From positions 124,001 to 188,000 of the forward strand of contig NZ_JADKRX010000004.1 in NCBI RefSeq assembly GCF_015350975.1: a stretch of DNA of 64,000 nucleotides, in the 5' to 3' direction. A program made the position numbers and the translations under genes. Source of the DNA: Curtobacterium sp. VKM Ac-1395 (lineage in GTDB: Bacteria; Actinomycetota; Actinomycetes; Actinomycetales; Microbacteriaceae). Each line of letters begins with the position of its first letter. Positions within the stretch are counted from its first letter, which is position 1. Positions 40,266-49,025 of the stretch are shown in pieces. Below the pieces are notes generated by a model. It was not told the origin of the DNA. It saw only the letters and a list, made by a program, of their open reading frames with translations, and ran no database searches.

Positions 40266-41333
40266 ATGAGCGAGATCATCACGACCGGACCACGTCCCGG
40301 CACCAGCGGCACGTCCAGCTACACGGCGCTGCTCGCCCGGATCAAGGACGAAGGCCTGCTCGGCCGCCGCACCGGCTGGTACTGGGGACTCATCGTCGTC
40401 CTCGTCGCCCTGCTGGCGCTCGCCGGAGCCGCGTTCGCCGTGCTCGGCGACTCGTGGTGGCAGCTCGTCATCGCCGGCGTGCTCGGCCTGCTCTTCACGC
40501 AGTTCGCCTTCCTGGCGCACGAAGCGGCCCACCGCCAGGTGTTCGCCTCGCACACGTGGAACGACCGCGCTGCCCGCTACGGCGGCACGCTCCTGACCGG
40601 GATCAGCTACGCCTGGTGGACCGGCAAGCACACCCGGCACCACGCCAACCCGAACACGGTCGGCAAGGACCCGGACATCTCCTTCGACGCGATCTCCTTC
40701 CGCCCCGAGGACGCCGCCAGCCGCACCGGCTTCCTGCGCGTGCTCGTCCGGGTGCAGGGCTGGGCCTTCTTCCCGATGCTGCTCATCGAGGGCGTCAACC
40801 TGCACTGGCAGTCGATCCGCACCTACACGAGCCGCGGTCCGGTCAAGGGCCGCTGGTCCGAGGCCTCGGTGTTCGCGGTCCGCTTCGCGCTCTACCTCGG
40901 CGTCGTCTTCTGGTTCCTGCCGCTCGGCATGGCGTTCGCGTTCCTCGGCGTGCAGCTCGCCGTGTTCGGTTTCTGCATGGGCATCGCCTTCGCGCCGAAC
41001 CACAAGGGCATGCCGATCATCGAGCCCGGTCGCCGCGTGGACTTCTTCTCACGCCAGGTCCTGACCTCCCGCGACATCACCGGCGGGCGCTGGGTCGAGT
41101 ACTTCATGGGCGGCCTCAACCACCAGGTCGAGCACCACCTGTTCCCGAACATGGCCCGACCGAACCTGCGGGCCGCGCGGGTCATCGTGCGCGACTACTG
41201 CAAGACGCAGGGCGTGCCGTTCACCGAGACGACGCTCGTGCAGTCGTACGCGATCGTCGTGCGCTACCTCAACGAGGTCGGGCTGGCGGCGGCGGACCCG
41301 TTCGCGTGCCCGATGGTCGAGCGGCTGCGCTGA
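40266..41333 (+). CDS. Fatty acid desaturase
   Basis: A 355-residue integral membrane di-iron desaturase. The three His boxes are HEAAH (about residue 85), HTRHH (about 120) and HQVEHH (about 282), the last being the Q-x-x-HH box seen in front-end type desaturases. Four long hydrophobic stretches flank them. It introduces a double bond into membrane lipid acyl chains, typically in cold adaptation. Ribosome site GGAGGA precedes the ATG. It is convergent with the zinc protease gene, four bases apart, without a visible terminator. Confidence 0.9.
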   Translation: MSEIITTGPRPGTSGTSSYTALLARIKDEGLLGRRTGWYWGLIVVLVALLALAGAAFAVLGDSWWQLVIAGVLGLLFTQFAFLAHEAAHRQVFASHTWNDRAARYGGTLLTGISYAWWTGKHTRHHANPNTVGKDPDISFDAISFRPEDAASRTGFLRVLVRVQGWAFFPMLLIEGVNLHWQSIRTYTSRGPVKGRWSEASVFAVRFALYLGVVFWFLPLGMAFAFLGVQLAVFGFCMGIAFAPNHKGMPIIEPGRRVDFFSRQVLTSRDITGGRWVEYFMGGLNHQVEHHLFPNMARPNLRAARVIVRDYCKTQGVPFTETTLVQSYAIVVRYLNEVGLAAADPFACPMVERLR

Positions 41334-41336
41334 GCC

Positions 41337-41819
41337 TCAGGCGCGCCCGCGGTTGCGGCGGCGGATCTCCTTCGGCGCCCGGCCTGCCTGGAACGACCGC
41401 GCCGGGTCGACGACGAAGCCCTGCCGCAGCGCCTCGCGGCCGATGAGCATCCGGAAGCCCATCTGGTCGCGGTTGCTCAGGGTGACCTCGGCCTCCACCG
41501 TGCGGCCGGCGAGCTCGATCGCGGTCAGGACGACGATGCGCTCCTGTGCGTGACCCGACGAGCTCCGGACGACGCGGCGGTCGTGGACGTCGCACTCGAC
41601 GGTCGCCTGGTCGGCGTCCGAGTCCTGCCAGGGATGCACGGAGAACCGCACCCGGTCACCCGGCAGCTCCTCGAGGTCGAACGCGTGCAGTGCCGATGTC
41701 CGTGCGCCCGTGTCGAGCTTCACCTTGATCCACGGGATGTCCAGGTCCGGCAGCGCGGCCCACTCGCGCCAGCCCGAGACGATCGGCGTGCGCCGTGTGG
41801 GCTTCGGGTCGTCGGCCAT
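41337..41819 (-). CDS. RimK-linked ATP-dependent zinc protease family protein
   Basis: A 160-residue protein with the family opening VSGWREWAALPDLDIPWIKVKLDTGARTSALHA (near residues 14-46), whose D-T-G-A-R-T-S-A-L core resembles a retropepsin-like active loop. Members (COG4067, RimB-like) are encoded beside RimK-type ligases and are thought to trim or process their poly-glutamate products. It is divergent from the RimK-like gene at 41944 across 124 bases, which supports a joint function. Confidence 0.82.
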   Translation of the reverse strand: MADDPKPTRRTPIVSGWREWAALPDLDIPWIKVKLDTGARTSALHAFDLEELPGDRVRFSVHPWQDSDADQATVECDVHDRRVVRSSSGHAQERIVVLTAIELAGRTVEAEVTLSNRDQMGFRMLIGREALRQGFVVDPARSFQAGRAPKEIRRRNRGRA

Positions 41820-41943
41820 GCGCCCATCCTGGCAGGGCAGCACCCGCGGCGCGTCGATCGCGGCCTGCGGCATGCCCGCGGGGCGGTTCGTCTGCCAGCA
41901 TGGAGCGTCGCCGTCGCCACCCCCGAACCCGCGGAGCCTCCCG

Positions 41944-43134
41944 ATGAAACTCGCCATCCTCTCGCGCGCCCCGCAGGCGTACTCGACGCAGCGACTCCGC
42001 GCGGCAGCACTGGACCGCGGCCACGAGGTCAAGGTGCTCAACACCCTGCGCTTCGCCATCGACCTGACCGGGGACGCGCCCGACCTGCAGTACCGCGGCA
42101 AGCTGCTGTCCGACTACGACGCCGTCCTGCCGCGCATCGGCAACTCGATCACGTACTACGGCACCGCGGTGGTCCGGCAGTTCGAGCAGATGGACGTCTA
42201 CACGCCGAACACCGCGAACGGCATCACGAACTCGCGCGACAAGCTCCGGGCCAACCAGATCCTCTCGCGGCACGACATCGGCATGCCGGCGACGACGTTC
42301 GTCGCCGGTCGGGCCGACGTCCGCGGGGCCATCGAGCGGGTCGGGGGAGCACCCGTCGTCATCAAGCTGCTCGAGGGCACCCAGGGCATCGGCGTGATCC
42401 TGGCGCCAGAGGCGAAGGTCGCCGAGTCGATCGTCGAGACGCTGCACTCCACGAAGCAGAACGTGCTCATCCAGCGCTTCATCGCGGAGAGCCGCGGGAA
42501 GGACATCCGCGCGCTCGTCGTCGGCGACCGGGTCGTGGCCGCCATGCGCCGGAGCGCCAGCGGCGACGAGTTCCGGTCGAACGTGCACCGCGGCGGCACG
42601 GTGGAGCAGGTCACGCTCACGCCGGAGTACGAAGAGGCGGCGGTCCGTTCCGCGCAGATCATGGGGCTCCGCGTCGCCGGCGTGGACATGCTCGAGGGCA
42701 ACGACGGCCCCCTGGTGATGGAGGTCAACTCGTCCCCGGGGCTCGAGGGCATCGAGCGCGCCACCGGCCTCGACATCGCCGGCGCGGTCATCGACTTCAT
42801 CGCGAACCAGGTCGCCTTCCCCGAGATCGACGTCCGCCAGCGCCTGTCGGTGTCGACCGGCTACGGCGTCGCGGAGCTCCTCGTGCACACGAACGCGGAC
42901 CTGGTCGGCAAGACGATCCACGAGTCCGGCCTCGGCGACCGCGACATCACCGTGCTCACGCTGCACCGCGGCTCGACGGTGATCCCGAACCCCCGCGGCA
43001 CGGTCACCCTCGAACCGGGCGACCGGCTGCTCTGCTTCGGCAAGCTCGAGGAGATGCGCTCGATGATCCCCGAGCGCCGCAAGCGCCGCGCGAAGCTCCG
43101 GAAGCTCCCGAAGGAGCCGCTGCTGGAACCGTGA
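41944..43134 (+). CDS. RimK-type ATP-grasp ligase with C-terminal RCK_C (TrkA-C) domain
   Basis: A 396-residue fusion. Residues 1-290 are a RimK alpha-L-glutamate ligase: MKLAILSRAPQAYSTQRL, NGITNSRDKLRANQILSRHDI, VVIKLLEGTQGIGVILA and the Mg-binding VMEVNSSPGLEGIE. Residues about 310-385 (ELLVHTNADLVGKTIHESGLGDRDITVLTLHRGSTVIPNPRGTVTLEPGDRLLCFG, positions 42876-43043) match RCK_C domains that bind small ligands in potassium channels and transporters. RimK adds glutamates to ribosomal protein S6 or makes poly-glutamate; here the added domain could sense a ligand. A perfect hairpin terminator follows. Confidence 0.87.
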   Translation: MKLAILSRAPQAYSTQRLRAAALDRGHEVKVLNTLRFAIDLTGDAPDLQYRGKLLSDYDAVLPRIGNSITYYGTAVVRQFEQMDVYTPNTANGITNSRDKLRANQILSRHDIGMPATTFVAGRADVRGAIERVGGAPVVIKLLEGTQGIGVILAPEAKVAESIVETLHSTKQNVLIQRFIAESRGKDIRALVVGDRVVAAMRRSASGDEFRSNVHRGGTVEQVTLTPEYEEAAVRSAQIMGLRVAGVDMLEGNDGPLVMEVNSSPGLEGIERATGLDIAGAVIDFIANQVAFPEIDVRQRLSVSTGYGVAELLVHTNADLVGKTIHESGLGDRDITVLTLHRGSTVIPNPRGTVTLEPGDRLLCFGKLEEMRSMIPERRKRRAKLRKLPKEPLLEP

Positions 43135-43153
43135 CGCCAGCGGCGTCCGTGAC

Positions 43154-43195
43154 GACGGGCGGGAAGCGCCCCCCAGTGCCCGCTTCCCGCCCGTC
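43154..43195. terminator. Hairpin between convergent genes
   Basis: GACGGGCGGGAAGCG (43154-43168) pairs exactly with 43181-43195 over a 12-base loop, between the RimK-like stop and the stop of the convergent gene at 43204. Confidence 0.7.
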
Positions 43196-43203
43196 ATCGG
43201 TCA

Positions 43204-44040
43204 TCAGAGGTCGCAGACCGAGGTGGGCAGGTTCTTGTCGGAACTCACCCACACCGAGTCGACGTGCGCCCCGTCGTTGTCGAGTTGGAACGAGACCAGG
43301 CCGTCGGGCAGTTCCAGGTCCCACCTCGACCACGCGCCGCTCGCCGTGGAGACCTTCTCCTGCAAGGACGGGTACGCCGCGTGCAGTGCGTCGGAGCTCG
43401 ATCCGACGCCGATGCCCGCCGGTGTCGTGGGCCCGGCCGTCGTCGTCCGGGGCCGGTCCCCCTCGGCCCCGATGAGCACACCCGTCACCCGGTCGTCGTC
43501 GTCGGTGATCCGCAGCGTCGGGCTCCCGTCGCGTGCCCAGGTCCCCGGCGCCGTGCAGCTGCTCGGTGTCGCGGGCACCAGCCGGTACGCCTGTTCGAGG
43601 TCGTCGCTCTCGGCCTCCGTGGTGCCGCCGAGGGCGACCGGGCCGACCTCGTTGCCGGAGATGATCCACGTGGATGGGTCGTCGAGTGCGAACGCGCCCT
43701 TCGTGGGCGTGACAGAGGGCGTCGCCGAGGGTGTCGGCGCGGGGTCGGGCGTCTCCTCGACGGGTGCCGCCGCGGGGGTACTCGGTGCTGCCGGTTCCGT
43801 CGGGCTCGGCGTGGAGGTGGGTGCTGGTGCGGCGGCGAACGGCTGCGGGATCATGCCGAGGGCGACGCCGCCGCTGGTGGCGCCGAGGCCGAGGAGTGCG
43901 ATCACGCCGATGGCGATCCCGGTGCGACGGCCGCGCCGGCGGGGTGCCGGCTTCCGGTCCTCCGCGCGGTCGAGCACGCTCTGCTTCATCGTGACGAGCA
44001 TGCGCTGCAGGTCGTCTCCGGTGGGGGGCTCAGTGTTCAT
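43204..44040 (-). CDS. Single-pass membrane protein downstream of an ECF sigma factor, possible anti-sigma or target
   Basis: A 278-residue protein. An N-terminal cytoplasmic part of about 40 residues is followed by one helix (GIAIGVIALLGLGATSGGVALGMI), then a Pro/Thr/Ala-rich linker (about 75-115) and a folded extracytoplasmic domain of about 160 residues (WIISGNEVGPVALGGTTEAE ... ). The topology resembles anti-sigma factors, but the N-terminal part is short and lacks a zinc motif. Its start overlaps the sigma factor gene by 11 bases, so it is translationally coupled. Function inferred from context only. Confidence 0.7.
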   Translation of the reverse strand: MNTEPPTGDDLQRMLVTMKQSVLDRAEDRKPAPRRRGRRTGIAIGVIALLGLGATSGGVALGMIPQPFAAAPAPTSTPSPTEPAAPSTPAAAPVEETPDPAPTPSATPSVTPTKGAFALDDPSTWIISGNEVGPVALGGTTEAESDDLEQAYRLVPATPSSCTAPGTWARDGSPTLRITDDDDRVTGVLIGAEGDRPRTTTAGPTTPAGIGVGSSSDALHAAYPSLQEKVSTASGAWSRWDLELPDGLVSFQLDNDGAHVDSVWVSSDKNLPTSVCDL

Positions 44041-44569
44041 CGTGCATCACCGCCTTCTTCAGTCGGGCTCGGGATCGGGAGACGCGCTGGGTGACGGCGC
44101 CGACGCTGAGGCCGAGGATCTCTGCGGCTTCGGCGTAGGAGTGGCCCTCGAGGAGGCAGAGCTCGCAGATCCGTCGGTCGACGGGTGCCAGGGCGGCGAT
44201 CTCGTCGCGGACCCAGCGCAGGCGCTCGCGGGCCTCGGCGGCGTCCGCGCGGGCCGGCAGGTCCTCCGGCAGTTCGTCACCGGCGCCCTTCGCCAGGCGT
44301 CGCGCCTGGTTGCGGGCGTGGTTCCGGCAGACGACCAGCAGCCACGGCAGCAGCGCGCTGGTGGCGAGGTCGATCGTCGCCGCCTTCTGCCAGAGCGTCA
44401 GGAACGTGTCCTGCACGAGTTCCTCGACGTCCTGTCGGCGTTCGGCCTGTGCCCATGCGTAGCGGGTCAGGGTGGGTGCGAAGCGGTCGAACGCATTGGC
44501 GAGTGCCGTACGGTCCCCGTCCGCGAGCCGCCGCGTCAGTGTCGCGTCGGCTTGGGTGTCGTCGTCCAC
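44030..44569 (-). CDS. RNA polymerase sigma factor, ECF family
   Basis: A 179-residue ECF sigma factor. Region 2 spans about residues 22-85 (FDRFAPTLTRYAWAQ, ELVQDTFLTLWQKA); region 4 spans about 115-172 (LAPVDRRICELCLLEGHSYAEAAEILGLSVGAVTQRVSRSRARLKKA, positions 44042-44200 on the minus strand). No region 3, as usual for ECF factors. It directs RNA polymerase to a small regulon, probably including its own operon with the membrane protein downstream. Confidence 0.9.
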   Translation of the reverse strand: MDDDTQADATLTRRLADGDRTALANAFDRFAPTLTRYAWAQAERRQDVEELVQDTFLTLWQKAATIDLATSALLPWLLVVCRNHARNQARRLAKGAGDELPEDLPARADAAEARERLRWVRDEIAALAPVDRRICELCLLEGHSYAEAAEILGLSVGAVTQRVSRSRARLKKAVMHDEH

Positions 44570-44693
44570 GGTTGCCCCCTCTCACCTGAAGAAGTGTCCG
44601 GTACCGCCCGATCCTGACGAGCCGTCACACCCATCGGCGTGTCGCACGGGTGCGCCAGTGCAGGAGCACGGTCCGCCAGTGCAGGATCGAGGG

Positions 44694-45686
44694 GTGAACC
44701 AACTCCCCGAGGTCCTCCGGTCACCCCTGCACGTCGCACCGATGGCGGGCGGGCCGTCGACGCCGGCGCTCGTGATCGCCGCGGCCCGGTCCGGTCAGTT
44801 CGCGTCCCTGGCCGCCGGGCACCGCACCGCCGAGGAGCTCGCCGCCGAGATCGCCGAGGTCCGCACGCGCACCGACCGGTTCGGCGTCAACGTCTTCGTG
44901 CCGAACCCGGTCCCGATCAGCGACGCCGACTACGACCGGTACCGCACGTCCCTCGGCGTCCCCGACCTGCCCGACAAGCGCGAGGACGACGACGCCTGGT
45001 CCGACAAGCTCGCGCTGCTCCTCGACGACCCGGTACCCGTCGTCTCCTTCACGTTCGGGCTGCCGTCGGCCCAGACCGTCGCGGACCTCCGCCGCCGGGG
45101 CACGGTGACGGTCCAGTCGGTCACCAACCCGGTCGACGCCGCGGCAGCAGCCGACCGGGGGATCGACGTCCTGGTCGTGCAGGGCGAGGCCGCCGGTGGA
45201 CACTCCGCCGTCCTCGACCCCGAGCAGTCGCCCGTGTGGGAACCCCTGCCCGACCTGGTGCGCGCGGTCCTGGCGCGGGTCGACCTGCCCGTGGTCGCCG
45301 CCGGCGGCATCGGCGGACCTGACGACGTCGAGGCCGTCCGGCTCGCCGGCGCCTCCGCTGCGATGATCGGCACGCTCGTCCTCCGCACCGACGAGGCCGG
45401 TACCGGAGCGACCCACCGCGAGGCCCTCGTCGACCCCGTCTTCGACCGCACGGCGCTCACCCGCGCCTTCACCGGACGACCGGCACGCGCGCTCGTCAAC
45501 CGCTTCGTCCGCGAGCACGAGGACGCACCGCTCGGCTACCCGGCACTGCATCACCTGACCCGGCCAATCCGCGCCGCGGCCGCCGTCGACGGTGATGCGC
45601 ACGCGCTGCACCTGTGGGCCGGCCGGTCCTGGCGGGCCGCGTCGGACGGTCCGCTCGCAGACACCCTGGAGGCCCTGCTCACGTGA
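44694..45686 (+). CDS. Nitronate monooxygenase (2-nitropropane dioxygenase family)
   Basis: A 330-residue FMN-dependent TIM-barrel enzyme. [21 protein letters not shown] near the N-terminus binds flavin; [25 protein letters not shown] with the catalytic-type His, and [31 protein letters not shown] (positions 45291-45385) are family landmarks. Such enzymes oxidise toxic nitronates. GTG start at 44694. Only half of a GGGAGGC palindrome (about 45708-45726) follows. Confidence 0.88.
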   Translation: MNQLPEVLRSPLHVAPMAGGPSTPALVIAAARSGQFASLAAGHRTAEELAAEIAEVRTRTDRFGVNVFVPNPVPISDADYDRYRTSLGVPDLPDKREDDDAWSDKLALLLDDPVPVVSFTFGLPSAQTVADLRRRGTVTVQSVTNPVDAAAAADRGIDVLVVQGEAAGGHSAVLDPEQSPVWEPLPDLVRAVLARVDLPVVAAGGIGGPDDVEAVRLAGASAAMIGTLVLRTDEAGTGATHREALVDPVFDRTALTRAFTGRPARALVNRFVREHEDAPLGYPALHHLTRPIRAAAAVDGDAHALHLWAGRSWRAASDGPLADTLEALLT

Positions 45687-45819
45687 CTCGCGCCGGTCAC
45701 CTGATGCGAGCCTCCCGTCCGTCGCCCCGGCCCTGTGCACCGGCGAGTGGCTGTCCACAGGCCAACCGGGCTGTGCGCGCGCCCGTCGCAGGCGCACTAC
45801 GCTCGGATGCGGCCCGCGT

Positions 45820-45831
45820 CGCAACGTTGCG
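45820..45831. promoter_or_regulatory. Palindrome in the pgi leader, possible operator
   Basis: CGCAACGTTGCG is a perfect 12-bp palindrome located 42 bases before the pgi start and just downstream of a possible -10 (TACGCT at 45798). The form is like LacI-family sites. No protein in the window is an obvious partner. Confidence 0.4.
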
Positions 45832-45873
45832 GTGGTCCGCGGACCACTCAGTTCTGGCGTTCAGGAGGACCCC

Positions 45874-47592
45874 GTGACCGAATCCGCACCCGTCGACCCC
45901 ACGACGACCGAAGGCTGGAAGACGCTCGCCGGCATCGCCGACGGCTTCTCCCCGGACCTGCGAGGGTGGTTCGACACCGACCCCGGCCGTGCCGAGTCGT
46001 ACACCTTCCAGGCAGGTGACCTCACCGTCGACCTGTCGAAGGGCCTCGTGACGAAGGAGATCCTCGACGCCCTGCTGCAGCTCGCCGAGGACACCGGCGT
46101 CGCCGAGCGCTACCAGGCGATGATCTCCGGCGAGCACATCAACGTGACCGAGGACCGCGCCGTCCTGCACACCGCGCTGCGCCGTCCGGCCACCGGCGAG
46201 CTCGTCCCCGCGAAGCCCTTCGTCGTCGACGGCCAGGACGTCGACGCCGACGTTCACGCCACGCTCGACAAGGTCTACGCATTCGCCGAGCAGGTCCGCT
46301 CGGGCGCGTGGAAGGGCGTCACCGGCAAGCGCATCCAGACCGTCGTGAACATCGGCATCGGTGGCTCGGACCTCGGCCCGGTCATGGTGTACGAGGCCCT
46401 CAAGCCCTACGTGCAGGCCGGCATCGAAGCCCGCTTCGTGTCGAACATCGACCCGACCGACATCTACGAGAAGACGGCGGACCTCGACCCCGAGACCACG
46501 CTGTTCATCGTCGCGTCGAAGACCTTCGGCACCCTCGAGACCCTGACGAACGCCCGTCTGGCGCGCCAGTGGCTGTGGGAGCGGCTCGAGCTGACGGACG
46601 CGTCGGACGACGACAAGACCGCCGCGGTGGCCAAGCACTTCGTCGCCGTCTCCACCGCGCTCGACAAGGTCGCCGCGTTCGGCATCGACCCCGAGAACGC
46701 ATTCGGCTTCTGGGACTGGGTCGGCGGCCGCTACTCCGTCGACTCGGCCATCGGCACCTCGGTGATCGTCGCCGTCGGCAAGGAGAACTGGCAGGACTTC
46801 CTCGCCGGGTTCCACACCATCGACGAGCACATGCGCACCACCCCGCTCGCGTCGAACGTGCCCGTCCTCATGGGCCTGCTCAACGTCTGGTACTCGAACT
46901 TCCTCGGTGCCCAGAGCCACGCGGTCCTGCCGTACACGCAGTACCTGCACCGCTTCGCCGCGTACCTGCAGCAGCTCACGATGGAGTCGAACGGCAAGCG
47001 CGTCCGCTGGGACGGCACCCCCGTCACGACGGACACCGGCGAGGTCTTCTGGGGCGAGCCCGGCACGAACGGCCAGCACGCGTTCTACCAGCTCATCCAC
47101 CAGGGCACGCGCCTGATCCCGGCCGACTTCATCGCCGTCGCGAACCCGGCCCGTCCGCTCAAGGACGAGACCGGCGACGGCAAGGCGGTCGAGCCCGGCC
47201 AGGACGTCCACAACCTGTTCCTCGCGAACTTCTTCGCGCAGACCAAGGCGCTGGCGTTCGGCAAGACGGCTGACGAGGTCCGCGCCGAGGGCACCACCGA
47301 CGAGTCGATCATCGCTGCCCGCACGTTCACGGGCAACAAGCCGTCGACGTCGATCCTGGCGCCGGCCCTGACCCCGAGCGTCGTCGGTCAGCTCATCGCG
47401 CTGTACGAGCACATCGTCTTCACCGAGGGCACCATCTGGGGCATCGACTCCTTCGACCAGTGGGGTGTGGAGCTCGGCAAGCAGCTGGCGCTCCAGATCG
47501 CCCCCGCGGTCGACGGCGACCAGTCGGTCCTCGAGACCCAGGACTCCTCGACCAAGGCGCTCATCGCCAAGTACCTGGAGCTCCGCAAGTAG
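45874..47592 (+). CDS. pgi: Glucose-6-phosphate isomerase
   Basis: A 572-residue isomerase linking glucose-6-phosphate and fructose-6-phosphate in glycolysis and the pentose phosphate route. [20 protein letters not shown] (about 150-170), [20 protein letters not shown] (phosphate site), [13 protein letters not shown] and [13 protein letters not shown] are the family signatures. GTG start with an AGGAGG ribosome site seven bases upstream. A hairpin at 47607-47642 follows the stop. Confidence 0.95.
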   Translation: MTESAPVDPTTTEGWKTLAGIADGFSPDLRGWFDTDPGRAESYTFQAGDLTVDLSKGLVTKEILDALLQLAEDTGVAERYQAMISGEHINVTEDRAVLHTALRRPATGELVPAKPFVVDGQDVDADVHATLDKVYAFAEQVRSGAWKGVTGKRIQTVVNIGIGGSDLGPVMVYEALKPYVQAGIEARFVSNIDPTDIYEKTADLDPETTLFIVASKTFGTLETLTNARLARQWLWERLELTDASDDDKTAAVAKHFVAVSTALDKVAAFGIDPENAFGFWDWVGGRYSVDSAIGTSVIVAVGKENWQDFLAGFHTIDEHMRTTPLASNVPVLMGLLNVWYSNFLGAQSHAVLPYTQYLHRFAAYLQQLTMESNGKRVRWDGTPVTTDTGEVFWGEPGTNGQHAFYQLIHQGTRLIPADFIAVANPARPLKDETGDGKAVEPGQDVHNLFLANFFAQTKALAFGKTADEVRAEGTTDESIIAARTFTGNKPSTSILAPALTPSVVGQLIALYEHIVFTEGTIWGIDSFDQWGVELGKQLALQIAPAVDGDQSVLETQDSSTKALIAKYLELRK

Positions 47593-47606
47593 CACCCGGC
47601 GCACCA

Positions 47607-47642
47607 CGACACCCCGTCGCCCTCGTGGCGGCGGGGTGTCGT
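47607..47642. terminator. Terminator hairpin after pgi
   Basis: ACGACACCCCGTCGCC (47607-47622) pairs with 47627-47642 over a 4-base loop with one mismatch, 15 bases past the stop codon. Confidence 0.75.
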
Positions 47643-47937
47643 CGTGTCGGGGGCCAGCCGTGCCCCGCGGTGAGATCGCACTTCGTGTCGGATCCCGGCG
47701 TGCGGAGGCGACACGAAGTGCGATCTCACCGGGCGGGGAGTCTCGAGGCCCGGGTCCCGGGCGTCGTGTCCCGGGTCCCGGGTCCCGGGTCCCGGGTTCG
47801 GGGTCCCGTGTCCCGGGTTCGGTGAGTGGTCACGACACACCGACTGTGCGTCGTCGAGCGGTCGCGCGCCGTCTCGTACGAGCCGTCCCACCGACAGCGT
47901 GCGACCGTTCAGCGGGTCGGAGGTGGCTCGCCCGAGG
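47643..47937. repeat. Structured non-coding stretch with a perfect 23-bp inverted repeat and GGTCCCG repeats
   Basis: CGGTGAGATCGCACTTCGTG begins a 23-base arm (47668-47690) that pairs exactly with 47709-47731 over an 18-base loop. At about 47756-47820 the heptamer GGTCCCG repeats imperfectly about eight times. No gene is credible here. It lies between the pgi terminator and the convergent LysM lipoprotein gene's stop. Confidence 0.7.
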
Positions 47938-48864
47938 TCAGCGTCGGAGCGGGTCGAGGTTCATCGTCGTGCCCTCGAAGAGGTACTGCTGGTCGCCGTA
48001 CACCGTCAGGGACGGGTTCAGCCAGACGAGGTCCGACACCGACAGGCCGAACCGCGCTGCCACGTCGCCGATGAGGTCATCCGGAGCGACGACGTAGGAC
48101 GCCGGCGCCCCGCTGGCGGTCGTCGACGGCACCGTGCCCGTGGCGTTCGGAGCGGCTCCGCTGTCCGTCGGGTGCACGTTGGTCGTCCTGGCCGGGACCG
48201 ACCACGACAGCGGTGTCACGGCGAGCACCTTGCCCGGCCCGATCTCGACCGGCAGGGCGGCGTCCGGGGTCGCGGACGAGTACGTCACGAGCGCACCGAG
48301 GAAGGACGGGTCGTGGCCAGCCTGCGCCATCGGCACGGAGACCGTCGGGCCGGGGGTGGTCGTCGCTCCGCCGAGCTGTTGGTCACCGTCACCGATGTGG
48401 CTCATGCCGTCCCCGACCGCGGGTGTGACGCGGAGGAACGAGGCCGACACCGGGACAGGCAGCGTCGAGGTGAAGCCCGAGTACTGCACGGCGAACCGGT
48501 CGTCCTGGTCGGCCACCACTCGGAAGTGGAAGTGCACGCTGCCCTTCGGCGACGCGACGTCCCCTTCGCTGACGACGGTCCCGGGCGGGATCGACGACAT
48601 GGTCGGCGCGGGGCGTGGTGCCTCGGTCGGGGCAGCCGTCGGCGGTCGAGGCGACGCGGACTCCCGGAGCAGGTCGGCTTCGGTCTGTCCGGCCGCATCG
48701 GTGTCGGCGGTCGCACTCGGCGTCGACGTCGGCGTCGCACTGGTCGACCGCGACGGTGCCGGCAGCGCGTCCTGACCGCCCCGCAGCAGTGAACACCCGC
48801 CCACGGTCGTGGTGAGTGCGAGTGCCGCCGCGACGGCTGCGATCCTGGTGGTCCTGGTGTGCAC
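47938..48864 (-). CDS. LysM-domain lipoprotein
   Basis: A 308-residue lipoprotein. Signal peptide with VGGC lipobox (Cys near residue 24); a Ser/Thr/Pro-rich spacer to about 85; a beta-rich central domain (SVHFHFRVVADQDDRFAVQYSG); and a C-terminal LysM module (YVVAPDDLIGDVAARFGLSVSDLVWLNP, positions 47993-48085) that should bind peptidoglycan. GTG start with GAGGGGGAAC upstream. Probably a cell-envelope protein; function of the central domain unknown. Confidence 0.8.
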   Translation of the reverse strand: MHTRTTRIAAVAAALALTTTVGGCSLLRGGQDALPAPSRSTSATPTSTPSATADTDAAGQTEADLLRESASPRPPTAAPTEAPRPAPTMSSIPPGTVVSEGDVASPKGSVHFHFRVVADQDDRFAVQYSGFTSTLPVPVSASFLRVTPAVGDGMSHIGDGDQQLGGATTTPGPTVSVPMAQAGHDPSFLGALVTYSSATPDAALPVEIGPGKVLAVTPLSWSVPARTTNVHPTDSGAAPNATGTVPSTTASGAPASYVVAPDDLIGDVAARFGLSVSDLVWLNPSLTVYGDQQYLFEGTTMNLDPLRR

Positions 48865-48956
48865 GTTCCCCCTCGTCCGGGATCGTAGCGGACGTGCCCG
48901 CGGCGCTGGCGGGCGATCCGGACACTGCGTCGGAGGACACATCGGGTCGTTCCGGA

Positions 48957-49016
48957 ACGACGGGAGGCCCGGCTCGCGACCCGACGTGGGGAACGCGAGC
49001 CGGGCCTCCCGGTCGT
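48957..49016. terminator. GGGAGGC-family palindrome after the giant surface protein gene
   Basis: Arms 48957-48978 and 48994-49016 (ACGACGGGAGGCCCGGCTCG core) pair with one bulged base. It lies ten bases past the minus-strand stop at 49026. Confidence 0.65.
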
Positions 49017-49025
49017 CTGCTTGCC

